Assembly: GCA_013339765.2 (NCBI GenBank)
Contig: CM023449.1
Coordinates: 102,084,743 to 102,148,742, forward strand
Source: Haemaphysalis longicornis
Taxonomy: Eukaryota > Arthropoda > Arachnida > Ixodida > Ixodidae
Length of the DNA stretch: 64,000 bases
Direction: 5' to 3'
Below, piece after piece: positions 32,542 through 43,405 of the stretch (its first letter is position 1; each line of letters opens with the position of its first letter). The notes beneath the pieces were generated by a model that was not told the DNA's origin, did no database searches, and was given only the letters and a program-made list of their open reading frames with translations. Made by a program: the position numbers and the translations under genes.

Positions 32542-33519
32542 GTAATACTGACGCCTGACAGGTTGGGCGGGGCAAGGATTGCAGTCGCCAGTATGATGAA
32601 ACGCGCAAATAGACCGGGCGCCCATGTTGTCGAATAGTTGACGGACGACCGTCTGAATGAGTGACAAAGTAGCGTCGTAAGGTCCACTGAGATACGGTGG
32701 CAAAGTAGCAGGGGATATGGCTTCGACTTCCCGGCGGATAAGTCCCTGTGAATGCCCATACGGGGGCAGTTCGGTATGTCGTAGGGGCTGTTCCTGGCAC
32801 GTGGATGTAGCGGCGGTATTCGGTAGCCGGACGAAGTACCGACCGATTCGGCGGCTTTTTGCCTCCTCGAAGCGTCGGCATTAAGCAATCATTGCATCCA
32901 CAGTTGTGCAGTTCTTAAAGACAAGCAAATTGAAAGCATCGTCGGCAATGCCCTTAAGCACGTGGCCGACATTTTCTGACTCGGGCACGTTGCGATCAAC
33001 CTTCTTGCATAAAGCCAGCACGTCTAGTATGTACGAAAAATAGGGTTCCGTCGCTGACTGGGCTCGGGAAGCAGGTTCGTTTTTTGCAGCAATCTTGCGA
33101 CCCGTAGACTGGCCGAACAATTTCCTGAGCTCCTCTTTGAACTGGTCCCAGCTTGTGATGGTCTCCTCATTTGTCTCGTACCAGACAAGTGGGGGCTCTT
33201 TTAAGTAACAATTCCCATTGGCTATCATGATCGTCGGGTCCCACCTGTTGTGTAGGCTGACACGTTCATACATCTTCAGCCAGTCGTCACCGTCGATGTT
33301 ATCGGAACCCGAGAACTTACCAGGCGGCTGGGAGAAGACGATGGGAGGCAGAGCCATTGGTGGGGATGTTTGAGTGGCTTGCCTCATGGGTGTCACAAAA
33401 TACGTGCGCCCGCTGCGTAGCTCCGTAATGGTTGGTAGAGCTGGGAACCCAACTGTACCCTTGGGACCAAGGAGAGACGATGCAGAGCTGGGGTGCCGGA
33501 GGGGAACGAGTCCGCACAC
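32542..33519 (-). pseudogene. Gypsy A gag N-terminal part
   Basis: From the methionine at 33519 the frame carries FSGSDNIDGDDWLKMYERVS, then NRWDPTIM, LKEPPLVWYETNEE and FKEELRKLFGQ, the capsid-domain pattern of Ty3/gypsy Gag. A single in-frame stop at 32881-32883 (DAMIA*CRRFEEAKS, probably a mutated sense codon) ends the 212-residue frame, after which the same phase stays open through LPPYLSGPYDATLSLIQ to the P1 insertion at 32542. The rest of gag is at 21752-22104. The upstream frame is open into the LTR boundary, so the true start is uncertain. Confidence 0.8.
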
Positions 33520-33531
33520 TCCACCAAAAGA

Positions 33532-33695
33532 TGTTACGCGGATAAAAGACGGAACACAACGTATACACCCTATTCACAGTATTTACTGTAGATAACCACA
33601 CACATTGGAATCTGACCAGACCTTCGTCTCCCTTCAAGAGCCCAAAAAACGTCCCTCGTCTTCATCATCTTCACTGACAACACCAACGGGTAACA
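33532..33695 (-). repeat. Gypsy A 5' LTR
   Basis: 164 bp bounded by TGTTACGCGG and GGGTAACA on the plus strand (TG...CA termini). Partner of 18077-18239. ATAT follows at 33696-33699. On its inner side the minus strand continues TCTTTTGGTGGAGTG, a leader also seen after other LTRs here (54722, 55700). Confidence 0.9.
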
Positions 33696-36030
33696 ATATG
33701 CTTGATCGTTCACCTTTGCGCTCGGATTTTTCCTAACTCTCGAGTCACAGGGGTTCATAACAGGGGTTCATTGGGTTCATTGAGTCACATTGGGTTCATT
33801 GAGTCACAGGGGTTCATTGACACTCACTCGCGCTTTTAAAGTCGCTCTGAAACTCTAATCTTTATCACAAACCCTAACCCTTGAAAAACAGTTACGGGAG
33901 TGATGGCCATGAACATTGAAGATCACCTACTCATTTTTCAATGTTAGAAAGTCAAGTAGCGTCCAAATCGGCAAAACGAAGCCCTAGCTTTGCAGTTCGG
34001 GTTGTAAACCCGAACACTTTAAAACTATTCTGGAAAGGCATTTCCTGAATAAATTGGAACCATGGGTAGGATCAATCAAACGCAAATGCACCATGCAACA
34101 TTTTTTTCAACTGTTGTATGAGTCGAACTATAAATGTTTTCGCCTAAAGCAGGCACGAGCTAAAAAGGGGGGGCGAACAATGGATCCCAACCCAGGAAAT
34201 GATACTAATAAAACAAAAAGCCGGTCTGTACAAGCGCTTTTTGTTTGTAGAAATCGTCGCCCATTTTTAGGATTTAAAATATTCCGTAAAAAAGTTACTG
34301 GTTTTGAAAGGCAAGCTAAATGAAAAATCTCCACAACCTATTTAACGCCGAATCCATGAAACGAAGTCACCTCATCTTGAAACATTTGAACACAGCGCTT
34401 TGTCGCAGTCAGGAACGCGTTACACGCAGTAAACTAGGGATTGACGGCGCAAGAGTTGCAGGTAAAAGCTTAGCAAACACTTTAAATGACTTTGTTTCGC
34501 TGGCAAGGAGCTGATACGATCCACGGACTCTAGACTACCCGACGGAAGAAACTGCACTTGTGCGCTTCTCGCACCGACAAACAGTCATGACATATAGCGT
34601 TGAAATGGCGGAATGCCCCATACAAAGTTGTTGCTGTACCTCTGAGCCATCGCTTCAGTAACATAATATTTCGGCCTCTAAATACACATTAGAAATTATC
34701 TGCGAAGTACTAGAGCATAGCTTTAATTTAGCGTTATTGCATGGTGTATTCGGTGTTCGCATGCAGCTTGCAAGAGCTAGTGTCGTGTTCAAGGCAGGAG
34801 ACAAAGATGTATTATCTAACTACACACCTATTTTTGTATTTCGAGTGGTTTAAAAGCATTGAAAAACCTAATAATTAAAGGATGACCTCGTTCTCTGATA
34901 AATACATCATAAGAATGCCTTAAGTCTATGGTTTCCGAAAAGAAATCAACCTACGGAGTGGGCTGTTTTGTTGCTGAACGAATAACTTTTGCGCCCAATC
35001 GAAGACAAACTATTACGAGTCGGTATTTCATTGACTTTTCTTGGGCGTTTATCGGATTAACCACATGACTCTACTAGAAAACCTCGAACACTACTCCTTC
35101 ACATGGTTTTTTCGCAGCTTATTGAATCGTATTTAAAGTTTCGCCAAAAGGCCATCGCCATTGGTGCAAAGATATCCGATGCAAAAGCAATTGAGGCCGG
35201 CGTGCCACAAGGCAGGATTCTTGAGACTTCATTGTTTATTTTATAGATATATGATAAATTAAACCTTGACGCCTTCAATAAATATATAATTTACGCAAAT
35301 GACCGTACTGTAATGTGACACAACACCGAAATTTTAGTCCGCAGTGCTAATAAAGTGCAATACGGGATAAACAGATTGAACAGTCCTGACTGACTAGCTA
35401 TTAACACATCAAAAACAAAGGGTATGCTTTTAATATCTAAAAATAAAACTGGGCACATAAATTCGGAGATATTGATTGGTACCACTGCTGTGCTACTCGT
35501 TCCTTCACTAAAATCCTTGGCATCATTTTCGACGAGCGCTTATCTTCGAGCGAACTTGTCACAATTGTTGCTAACAAAATTGCGCGTGTTGCTGACATCC
35601 TTCCAAGACTGCGCTCGTTCCTTCCGAGTAGCATTAAATTATTCATATACAACTCCGCCGTTCTTTCGCATATCAAATACAGATTGTTGGTCTGAGTTAA
35701 CACAACCATTACAAATATTTCCAAACTTCAACTAATACAGAAGAAAGCTCTCCGCGTTTTTTCAAATTCGCGATATCATGCGCACACTGCACTAATATTC
35801 TAAAAATTACGCCTTCCTCAAATACACTTTTTATATAACGTCACATAGTTCAAGCGCTATCCCACAAGTAAAGGACGCAACAACAATTCCATAGAGGCTG
35901 AATCCAATATCAATAAGAGCTGCATATCCACAACACCCACCAGCCGGAAACATGGTTCTTTGGTCAAGTCCGTACCAGTACGCACGACAACTGTGGTCTT
36001 ACGCACAACCATCGTAGCTCAATTCATCCG
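33696..36030 (+). pseudogene. Jockey-like LINE J1, part 2 (endonuclease end and RT)
   Basis: Just after the gypsy A LTR the frame reads NMLDRSPLRSDFS, the continuation of the endonuclease at 18076. RT blocks follow in shifting frames: VVFKAGDKDVLSNYTPIF near 34780, TEWAVLLLNE near 34960, LIESYLKF near 35120, GVPQGRIL near 35200, a lost catalytic turn (YANDRTVM near 35295), LGIIFDERLSSSELVTI near 35515 and LSHIKYRLLV near 35670. C-terminal blocks continue to about 36020. Many stops and the changed YADD site make it inactive. A minisatellite (33749-33822) interrupts the first part. Confidence 0.8.
33749..33822. repeat. Tandem repeat, GGGTTCATTGAGTCACA type
   Basis: About four imperfect copies of a 12-20 bp unit (GGGGTTCATTGAGTCACATT and shorter variants). 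It lies in the endonuclease region of LINE J1, where it presumably expanded after the gene had decayed. Confidence 0.8.
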
Positions 36031-36690
36031 AATGGTAACATATTGCATCTTATTTTCTTTTATGCCACAAGAGCTATGACAATGATGCCTAGTTTCCGCG
36101 ATTTCACTTCATACAAAAGCGTGTCGTGTGGGAATTTCTTCGAACTTCTTTCATTCCCGCATTCCCCGCAGCGGTTCCGCTCACCACCGTCTAAAAAACC
36201 CCCTTCCCTAAGCCTTCCATTTCTTCTTGTTAACGGGTGCACTAGGCGTCAGTAGTGAACCCTGGGCCCTCCCACCCTTTTCTTCTAACCAGAAATTTTC
36301 CTCTCGTTCCATGGTGAGTTCTGTATTCCTCAAACTTCCCTGCCCTGATACCTACATTTGGCATCAATGTTTTCATAAAATAGCGTCGTTGCCGTACCAG
36401 GCAGCAGTCGCCAGAAGAAAGTCAAGAAACGAGCCCCTCCTAGGCCCATAACATTCGTTGTAACAAGAGAGCCATGCAGCCCTTTCTTGTTATCCTACAG
36501 CCTCGCTTGCTTATCACACCCTCCTTCACGTCCGTCCCCGGCTCCACTACAACACCCTTTTTCCCCCACCCCTTGCTTTCTGGTGCTTGGTGTGCTTTTG
36601 TGTCGCGTAGAGCCTACGTTTGGCTTGATACAACTTCTTGCCCCGCCCAACTCTTATACGTATTTAAACCCAACTGATCAGCACTATTTG
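36031..36690. other. No gene recognised
   Basis: Tail of LINE J1 or spacer. C-rich stretches near 36160-36300 and 36480-36640 have no domain. Confidence 0.35.
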
Positions 36691-36801
36691 TATCTTTCGA
36701 AAAGACCAGCTCCTGGTCGAAACGTTACAAAAGCTTTTTTTGAGCTTTTTAAAGTTACTTCTTTATCGTACAATTCAACTTATAGCCAGGAACCTTCCAC
36801 T

Positions 36802-36805
<4 letters not shown>
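36691..36805 (+). repeat. PLE terminal fragment with hammerhead-like core
   Basis: 36693-36723 reads CTTTCGAAAA, a GACCAG/CTGGTC hairpin, then GAAAC, the layout of helix II and flanking bases of the hammerhead motifs known from PLE termini. The following segment (TTCTTTATCGTACAATTC, then CAGGAACCTT, then CTTAACTATATA) is shared with 41407-41462, so this is the same PLE end, abutting a (TA)n tract. Confidence 0.55.

Positions 36806-36886
<81 letters not shown>
36806..36886. repeat. (TA)n microsatellite
   Basis: About 40 uninterrupted TA units separating two PLE-derived ends in opposite orientation. Confidence 0.95.
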
Positions 36887-38271
36887 GATCTAGGTAGTAG
36901 AGACAGAGACAAACGAGAAAGACGTAGAAAAAAGAAATAAGTTTACTGACGTTTCAGGGAGAGGACTCCCTTTCTTCAGAGTACAAAATAAGTTCGTTTC
37001 AGAGCTTTATATATACAGAAAATGTAGCGAGGGCGAGGGCAAGGTAAGAGGAGGGAGAGTTTGTACGAATGGATCATGGTTGGTGGGTAGAAAAAGAATG
37101 AAGAGAGAGCGTTAAAATAAATCATAAAAAGGATAATAAGAACACACAGTCACGCGGTACGAACTTGGAAAAAAAGAGAGAGACAAGAACGAAACACAGA
37201 GAAAAAATAAATAATTAAAAATAAAAAATGATAAATAAAAGGTAAGTTTCCTCCCCCGTGGCAACGGGAGTGAAAGAGGGGTCAAAACAAGATATGCCCA
37301 TGCCCGTGTTTGACATTGGCAAAAAGATTAGTCACGCGGAACGAAGACGTTCCAAAGAAGATATGCACACAAAGGGCGAACATCTGCCCATTCACACCCG
37401 TTCTAGGAATCCAAGTAAGGTCATTGAAACACGAAACACGTGGCTTCTGTTGGTGGGAGCCAGGGATCGCGCCCAAGAGCAGTAGGACAGGCAGTTTCGA
37501 CAGGAAAGAGTGTACATTGGTATACAAAGATCGGAAAAAAATAACCAGGTAATTTTCCTCTCCCTAGTGGCAACGGGGGTGAAAGAGGGGTCAAAACAAG
37601 ATATGCCAATGCACGTGTTTGACATGGGCAAAAAAATTAGCCACGCGGAACAAGGAAAAGAAGATATGCAAGTGCACACAAAGGATGAACATCTGCCCAT
37701 ACACACCCGTTCTAAGAATCCGGGTAAGGTCATTGAAACGTGAGACACGTGGCTTCTGTTGGGGGGAGGCAAGGGTCACGCCAAAAAGCATTAGGACAGG
37801 TAGTTTCGACTCGAAATGAGTGTACATTGGTATGAAAAAAAAAGACAAGGTCATACGGGTCATGAAAAGAAGAAAACAGGCAGGTGCACGCGTATGACGC
37901 GGCAGCAAGTGGTATTCATCTGCCCGGCGCCTGGTGCTAGTTCAGGGAATGCCGAGGCGGTCAGCAACGAATATTAGAAAACAACAATACAAAAAAGAAA
38001 TAGGACACGAAAGCAATCACACACGCTCACGTTCACAAAATTATTACAAGGTGAAAATATCAAAGCTAAAAATGGTACTGCAGCCTTCTACCCAGAACAC
38101 AATGTCCAGACTTGTTCATCAAATTTGGTTCAGTGAAGCCATTGTGCTAAAAAACGTCGTGCTAGCACGAAACTATACCCAACTACGGGAGCTCGCCAAA
38201 TAATGGGAGAATATTATTCAGGGAAAGAAATGAACAGGCATAACACTAGCCTGGGAAATGCAGTCGAAATT
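36887..38271 (-). mobile_element. PLE2 3' region with tandem duplication
   Basis: Downstream (minus strand) of the PLE2 endonuclease gene. Contains two adjacent copies of an about 305-bp unit (37241-37548 and 37549-37850), beginning GGTAAGTTTCCTC / GGTAATTTTCCTC and sharing GGTCAAAACAAGATATGCC. Near the distal end, 36951-36979 on the minus strand reads CTGAAGA, an AGGGAG/CTCCCT hairpin, then GAAAC, fitting the hammerhead core CUGANGA...GAAA. No other gene. Confidence 0.6.
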
Positions 38272-38950
38272 TTAATCGGAGAAAAGACAGGTTAATTTCC
38301 CATAACTTTCATTTATGCCAAACGACGCTGATTTAAACTTATAGATAAGGTAAGACTCACGAACCTCGCGATCGTGATGCGTTTTAAAACTAGAATGAAT
38401 AATTGTGGCCTTCAGTTGTTCAAAAGAATGACCAGGAGTGTTAACATGCTTTGATAGAGGCAAAGAAGGGCAGGTTTTTGCATGGCGGTGATTGTTAAAT
38501 CTTAAACGAAAGGGTGTTTCAGTCTGGCCAATGTATTGTTTGCCGCATAGGGTGCATTCCCGCAGGTATACGACGTTGGCGGAATCACAGTTAAAGTTCC
38601 CTTTTACATTAACATAATAGTTTGAAGCTGCGCTGGCGGCGCGCTGTGTGGTGGTCATTTTTGGGCATACCTTACACCGTGGTTTGTTACAGGGCATGCA
38701 ACCAGTAGTCTGTGGTCGGCTGATGCTGGATTTAGTGAGAACGTCGCTCAAATTTTTGCTGCGTCTATAAACAACACGTGGTGGCTCGGGGAATATTCTC
38801 TTTAGGCGTTCACTTTGAGCGAGGATATTGTGATGTTTTCTTAGTATAGATGCAACTTTCGGAGAAGAGGCCGAATGGGTCAAAACGAGGTTTGTTTGTT
38901 GATTGGGTTTTGGAGCTTTTTATCGGAGAATGTCGGTGCGGTTCAACTGG
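38272..38950 (-). CDS. PLE2 polyprotein C-terminal part with GIY-YIG endonuclease
   Basis: A 203-residue frame (from M at 38883; homology upstream to about 38915, NQQTNLVLTH). It holds the end of the RT and linker (RVVYRRSKNLSDVL), a Cys-rich block (CMPCNKPRCKVCPK), and the PLE-type GIY-YIG nuclease: VVYLRECTLCGKQYIGQTET, then RLRFNNHRHAK, LSKHVNTPGHSF and DREVRESYLIYKF, ending at a stop. All expected blocks are present over the normal length. The nuclease nicks the target to prime reverse transcription. The RT itself is missing upstream, where sequence changes to a GC-rich tandem repeat at about 38960. Confidence 0.85.
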
Positions 38951-38968
38951 TTAGCTCGTGTAATCGCG

Positions 38969-39365
38969 TCCCCGGACACACGGTCCAACCAGCCAGCCCC
39001 GCGTGCCGCCGTGACCACCGTGGCCACGGACCTTCAGCTGAGCGCCAGGGACCCACACCCACACTCCCCGGACGCCCGCCGCAGCCTCCAACGCCCTCCA
39101 CGACATCCCCGGACACACGGTCCAACCGGCCAGCCCCGCGTGCCGCCGTGACCACCATGGCCACGGACCTTCAGCTGAGCGCCAGGGACCCACACCCAGA
39201 GTCCCCGGACGCCCGCCGCAGCCTCCAAAGCCCTCCACGACGTCCCCGGACACACAGTCCAACCGGCCAGCCCCGTGTGCAGCCGTGACCACCGTGGCCA
39301 GGGACGTTCAGCTGAGCGCCAGGGACCCACACCCAGAGTCCCCAGACGCCCGCCGCAGCCTGCAA
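38969..39365. repeat. 138-bp tandem repeat, GC-rich
   Basis: Three successive units start at about 38970, 39108 and 39245 with TCCCCGGACACACGGTCCAA and include ACCTTCAGCTGAGCGCCAGG. Because 138 is a multiple of three, open frames run through it on both strands, giving repetitive Pro/Arg/Ala-rich predictions. One plus-strand frame goes on to 39605 and ends AYNLRKKVPSAPTK, which might be a disordered Gag-like or ORF1-like protein. I do not recognise a domain. Confidence 0.8.
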
Positions 39366-39689
39366 CCCGTACGTGCTCCTGCGACCGCGGCCTCGGAGCA
39401 TCGACGCATCGCCTGCAGCCCAACCCCGAGAGTGCGCCGCGCCAAGAGCCTGCCGCGCCCGCCCTCGGGAACTACAATGACCACCGGAGCCACAACCACA
39501 ACCGAGCCACTGGAAAACGCCAGCACCGGATCCGCACTGCTATCGGACGCCCCAAAGCCAGCCTACAACCTCCGCAAGAAAGTGCCTTCTGCGCCGACAA
39601 AGTGAGTAGGCTCCAAAAAACCCGGTAATGCAGCTTCCTACCCAGTATCAAAACAGTTCTTAAAATTAAGAAAGATTACTGAAAACGCC

Positions 39690-40975
39690 ATGACGGACAT
39701 GGTTGCTGAGCAGCGCAAAGACCCTTGGGTTTCTTCCTAGAATATTTGTCGCACTCACGGGCAGCTCCTGTGCCTCGATCACTGCGCCGTCAAGCTGCCC
39801 ACTGCACTATTCGTGACCAGCTCCTATATCGCCGGAACTACTTCCCCGAAGGTCGAAAATGGCTACTCGTGATTCCTCGCAACTTGCGCAAGGACATTTG
39901 TACCACGTTTCACACCGATGCGCAAAGTGCTCACGCTGGAATCCTTAAAACCTACGAGCGCCTCCGACTCCGCTACTACTGGCGCGGGATGTACACCTTT
40001 GCCGCCAAGTTTGTTAGATCTTGCCCGGACTGCCAACGTCGCAAGCCTCCACCGCATCACGTCAGTGGCCAACTCCAGCCATTGCCCTGCCCAGAGCGGC
40101 CTTTCGACCGGGTAGGCATCGATTTCTACGGCCCACTCCCAAGCACAGCCGCCGGTAACCGCTGGATCATCGTCGCCGTTGATCACTTAACGCGGTATGC
40201 CGGAACAGCTGCGCTACCGCCCGCCTCGGCTCGGGACGTTGCGTCTTTCCTTCTACGCCGTTTTGTTCTTCGGCACGGTGCTCCTCGGGAACTACTGAGC
40301 GACAGAGGCCGCGTCTTTCCATCTGGAGTCGTGGAGGCCCTTTTAGCCGAGTGCCACGTGGTCCACCGAAAGAGCACGTCCTACCACCCCCAGACAAATG
40401 GCCTTACCGAAAGGTTGAACCGCACACTCGGCGATATGATCGCCATGTACGTCTCCTCGGACCACTCTAACTGGGACCTCGTTCTTCCTTTCGTGACGTA
40501 TGCTTATAATACGGCCACGCAGGCGACCACAGGATTCTCGCCGGTTTTTATACTCTACGGTCGCGAGCCCTCCTGCATGCTAGATACAGTACTTCCGTAC
40601 CGACCTGACGCCTCCGAGTACGCACAACTGTCTGACATCGCTCGACACGCCGAGGAATGTCGCCAGCTAGCCCGACGATTTACATCGGAAGAGCAGCAAC
40701 GCCAAAAGGCGCTTCATGATGACTCCATTACAGCTCCAACATTTACGAAAGGATCACTGGTCATGCTTTCAGTACCGTGCCCGGCTCCCGGTCTTTCGTC
40801 GAAATTTCTTTCTCAATACCAAGGGCCTCACCGAGTACTGGAACAAACGTCACCAGAGAACTATGTTGTTGAACCCGTAACGTCCACCTCGGACTGCCGA
40901 CGTCGTGGTCGCGAGACGGTTCACGTCCAGAGGCTGAAGCCATACTATGACCCGCTCGTCTTGTGTTCCCCGTAG
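39690..40975 (+). CDS. Gypsy C integrase
   Basis: A 416-residue frame from 39725. The HHCC region includes HTDAQSAHAG and CPDCQRRK. The core has D in VGIDFYGPLP, D in LLSDRGRVF and E in LTERLNRTL, then a C-terminal domain with YQGPHRVLEQTSPENYVV and RLKPYYDP before the stop. All D,D-35-E residues are present and no stop interrupts it. Upstream (39690-39725) the RNase H-integrase linker is in another frame, and RT, protease and gag are missing, so this is the 3' end of a 5'-truncated element. Related to gypsy D integrase (shared LRYYWRGMYTF). Confidence 0.88.
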
Positions 40976-41010
40976 GTCGCCAGGATGGCTCCCCTTTCCG
41001 CCGGGGGAAT

Positions 41011-41239
41011 TGTAGTAAGCATGTTGCGCCCATGAGGACTGTGATGAGCATCAGCCACAACGGGCAAATTCCCCTACGTGGACATGCTGCGCCGGATGCC
41101 GCTCGACGAAGACGACGCGCTCGTTCTCCGTCTGTCTCGCGAAAAGCTGGTCGTTTCGGCTCACCCCGTCTGCGTCGACGCCTCGTTCGTGAATAAACGA
41201 GCCCAGCCTTCTACCAGAACGCCGACTATCTCCTTTACA
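41011..41239 (+). repeat. Gypsy C 3' LTR
   Basis: Starts TGTAGTAAGCATG right after a CCGCCGGGGGAA polypurine tract, 35 bp beyond the integrase stop, and ends CTCCTTTACA against a TA-rich stretch. About 229 bp. No 5' partner in the window. Confidence 0.75.
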
Positions 41240-41249
41240 ATATATATAT

Positions 41250-41460
41250 ATACGATAGAGAAGTCAAACTGAAAAACATAACAACATTTATTCTAACGTT
41301 TCGACCGGGGCCCGGTCTTTTTCAAAGATCTTCGGTATCGGTATCTTTGAAAAAGACCGGCCCCCGGTCGAAACGTTAGAATAACATGTTTTATGTTTTT
41401 CAGTTGACTTCTCTATCGTACAGCTAACCTCATAGCAGGAACCTTTTCTCTTAACTATAT
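41250..41460. repeat. Inverted pair of PLE termini
   Basis: Two arms of about 80 bp (41252-41330 and 41341-41423) are near-perfect reverse complements. Each contains TTTGAAAAAGACCGG, a short loop, CCGGTCGAAACGTTAG, which is the hammerhead-like helix II and GAAAC block also seen at 36693. TATATA tracts lie on both outer sides. It looks like two PLE ends head to head with no coding sequence between. Confidence 0.75.
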
Positions 41461-41478
41461 ATATATATATATATATAA
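41455..41478. repeat. (TA)n tract flanking gypsy D
   Basis: About 11 TA units immediately outside the gypsy D 3' LTR. The opposite flank of gypsy D (54976-55003) is also TA-rich, so gypsy D inserted within a TA tract and its target duplication cannot be resolved. Confidence 0.9.
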
Positions 41479-41479
41479 A

Positions 41480-41728
41480 TTATGGCGAGGTTTATTGGCA
41501 GGACGGCAGCAAGGCGTTGAAACGCAGAGAGGCTCAGCTAAGCCCGAAGGGGTTCTGCCGTGCACGCTCAGGTCACGAGACAAGAGACTGGTGATGATGA
41601 TCTTGAGCTGCCATGATTATGATCAGGTCGCATGAGGTAATACGCTCCGCTGGCTGTTCTTCCAACTTCACCGCTGTGTAGCTGCGCTGGTAGCGTTACG
41701 TCGATGGTAGCAAGTCTTCCTCGTTACA
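41480..41728 (-). repeat. Gypsy D 3' LTR
   Basis: Minus strand TGTAACGAGGAAGAC to CTCGCCATAA. A run of Gs on the minus strand (plus CACCCCCCCGCGG at 41731) just inside is the polypurine tract. Matches 54723-54975 closely. Confidence 0.88.
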
Positions 41729-41759
41729 ATCACCCCCCCGCGGTGAAAAGAGCCAACCT

Positions 41760-42764
41760 GGCGACTTAGAGACACGACGAAATTAGAGGATCGTAGTATG
41801 GCTTGAGGCGCTGAACGTGGACGATTTCGCGTCCGCGGCGGCGAAGATCCGTCGAAGGCGTCAGTGGCTCCACGACATAGTTGACGGGAGAGGTAAACTC
41901 CACTACACGGTATGGGCCGTGGTACCTTGAAAGGAGCTTGCTGGATAGCCTGGCAGTAGTAGACGGTATATAGAGCTAGACAAGAGAGCCGGGAGAAAAT
42001 TCAGCTGATGGCTTGGAGTCATCATGACGTTGTTTTTGTTGTGACTGCTCTTCCGTAGTGAATGCGCGGGCAAGCTTTCGGCACTCTTCGGCGTGCGAAG
42101 TATTCTCAGAAATCAGCGCGTATTCTGAGGCGTCTGGTCGATACGGAATGATGGTATCCAGGAGACACGACGGTTCGCGTCCGTAAAGAAGAAAGAATGG
42201 GGAAAAGCCTGTAGTGGCCTGCTGAGCGGTGTTGTAGGCGTGCGTTATGAATGGGAGGACCTGGTCCGAATTTGTGTTGTCCGAAGAGAGATACATTGCT
42301 AGCATATCGCCCAGGGTATGGTTGAAACGCTCCGTAAGGCCATTGGTCTGTGGGTGGTAGGCGGTAGCGGTCCTGTGGGTAACGCGGCATGCTGCGAGTA
42401 GGGCTTCAATGACCTCGGAGAGGAATACACGGCCCCTGTCGCTGAGCAGTTCACGAGGCGCAACGTGTCGGTGCACGAAACGATGTAAAAGGAACTTTGC
42501 GACGTCGCGCGCAATGCCGGCTGGTAATGCGGCTGTTTCAGCGTATCGGGTGAGGTGGTCGACGGCGACTATATTCCAGCGGTTGCCACTAGCCGTTAAC
42601 GGTAAAGGCCCGTACAAGTCAATACCAACACGATCAAAAGTTCGGGCTGGACATGGCAAAGGCTGCAAAGCACCTGCCTGTGGGTCCGGTCGTAACTTTC
42701 GGTGCTGGCAGTCGGCACAAGAGCGAACGAACTTGCGGACAAACGTGTACATTCCGCGCCAGTA
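41760..42764 (-). pseudogene. Gypsy D integrase, main part
   Basis: From the insertion point the frame runs YWRGMYTFVRKFVRSCADC. The core follows with D in VGIDLYGPLP, D in LLSDRGRVF and E in LTERFNHTL, then SGSLV-like C-terminal blocks. An in-frame stop at about 41976 is followed in the same phase by YHGPYRVVEFTSPVNYVV and RLKPYYDPL. The HHCC histidines lie on the other side of the insert (52660-52700). Confidence 0.82.
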
Positions 42765-42969
42765 CCCTGTTGAAAATTCCATCAACCAACCATCAAGATT
42801 CATTGCTGGAAAGGTTGATTGCGTTTGATGGTCGCCTTGGAAAGCTTGATGTACGTAAGAAACTGTAATGGAAGCTGCTGGAAGGAGACGCTGGAAGGTG
42901 CTGGCAGGCATGATGGCATGCCTGCTTGCACCTTTCAGCACCTTCCAGCACCTTCCTCCATGCTGGCAG

Positions 42970-43405
42970 GCTTGCGGCGCAATGGCGGCAGATGTTTGCG
43001 TGACGGCAAGCTTGACTGCTGAATTGACGATGGAAAGGCATTTTCTGAATGAATGACGGCAGAAAGCCAAAACTTATACGAGAGCGAAGCGCTTCTAATA
43101 ACAGAAACATAGCTTTGGCATTGACCGTTGCGAGAAAATTACAAAAGCTGCCTTTTTGAAAAGGTGTTGACGAAAACTTGGCACGCACGCTGCGCGATGA
43201 CGGCAGATGTTCGCGTGACGGCAAGCTTGACTGCTGTACTGATGATGGAAAGGCATTTTCCGAACGAATGCTGGCAGCAAGCCAAAATTCATTCGATAGC
43301 GAAGGACTGATATAATAACAGAAACATAGCGGTGGCATTGGGAATTTCGAGAAGAAAAAACAATAACTGCATTTTTGATAAGGTGCTGCTGAAAACTTGG
43401 CATAT
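42970..43405. repeat. About 218-bp tandem duplication
   Basis: Two adjacent copies (about 42970-43188 and 43189-43405) share GTGACGGCAAGCTTGACTGC, ATGGAAAGGCATTTTC, ATAACAGAAACATAGC and GAAAACTTGGCA. Lies in the left subterminal zone of the 9.9-kb insertion. A shorter duplication (CTTCGCCGATCCTCCT) occurs at about 43663 and 43725. Confidence 0.8.

Larger units (their letters stand above)
18077..33695 (-). mobile_element. Gypsy A: Ty3/gypsy retrotransposon, interrupted
   Basis: Both LTRs, a 4-bp target duplication (ATAT), and gag, protease, RT, RNase H and integrase are present in normal order on the minus strand, but the element spans 15.6 kb because a P-like element (22105-32541) is inserted in gag. 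Removing that leaves about 5.2 kb, the usual size for a Ty3/gypsy element. Coding parts carry stops and frameshifts; only the integrase is open throughout. It landed in the endonuclease of LINE J1. Confidence 0.88.

Noticed and set aside
32360..32881. 173-residue minus-strand frame continuing from gag into VLPESFNAFLVTKL
   Set aside because: It reads from gypsy A gag into the P1 terminal inverted repeat in a non-gag phase; the same peptide appears at 22090-22150 because both are the same repeat end.
36740..36940. 66-residue frame of repeated Tyr-Ile
   Set aside because: Translation of the (TA)n tract.
38943..39526. Several Gly/Arg/Trp-rich minus-strand frames
   Set aside because: Antisense reading of the 138-bp tandem repeat.
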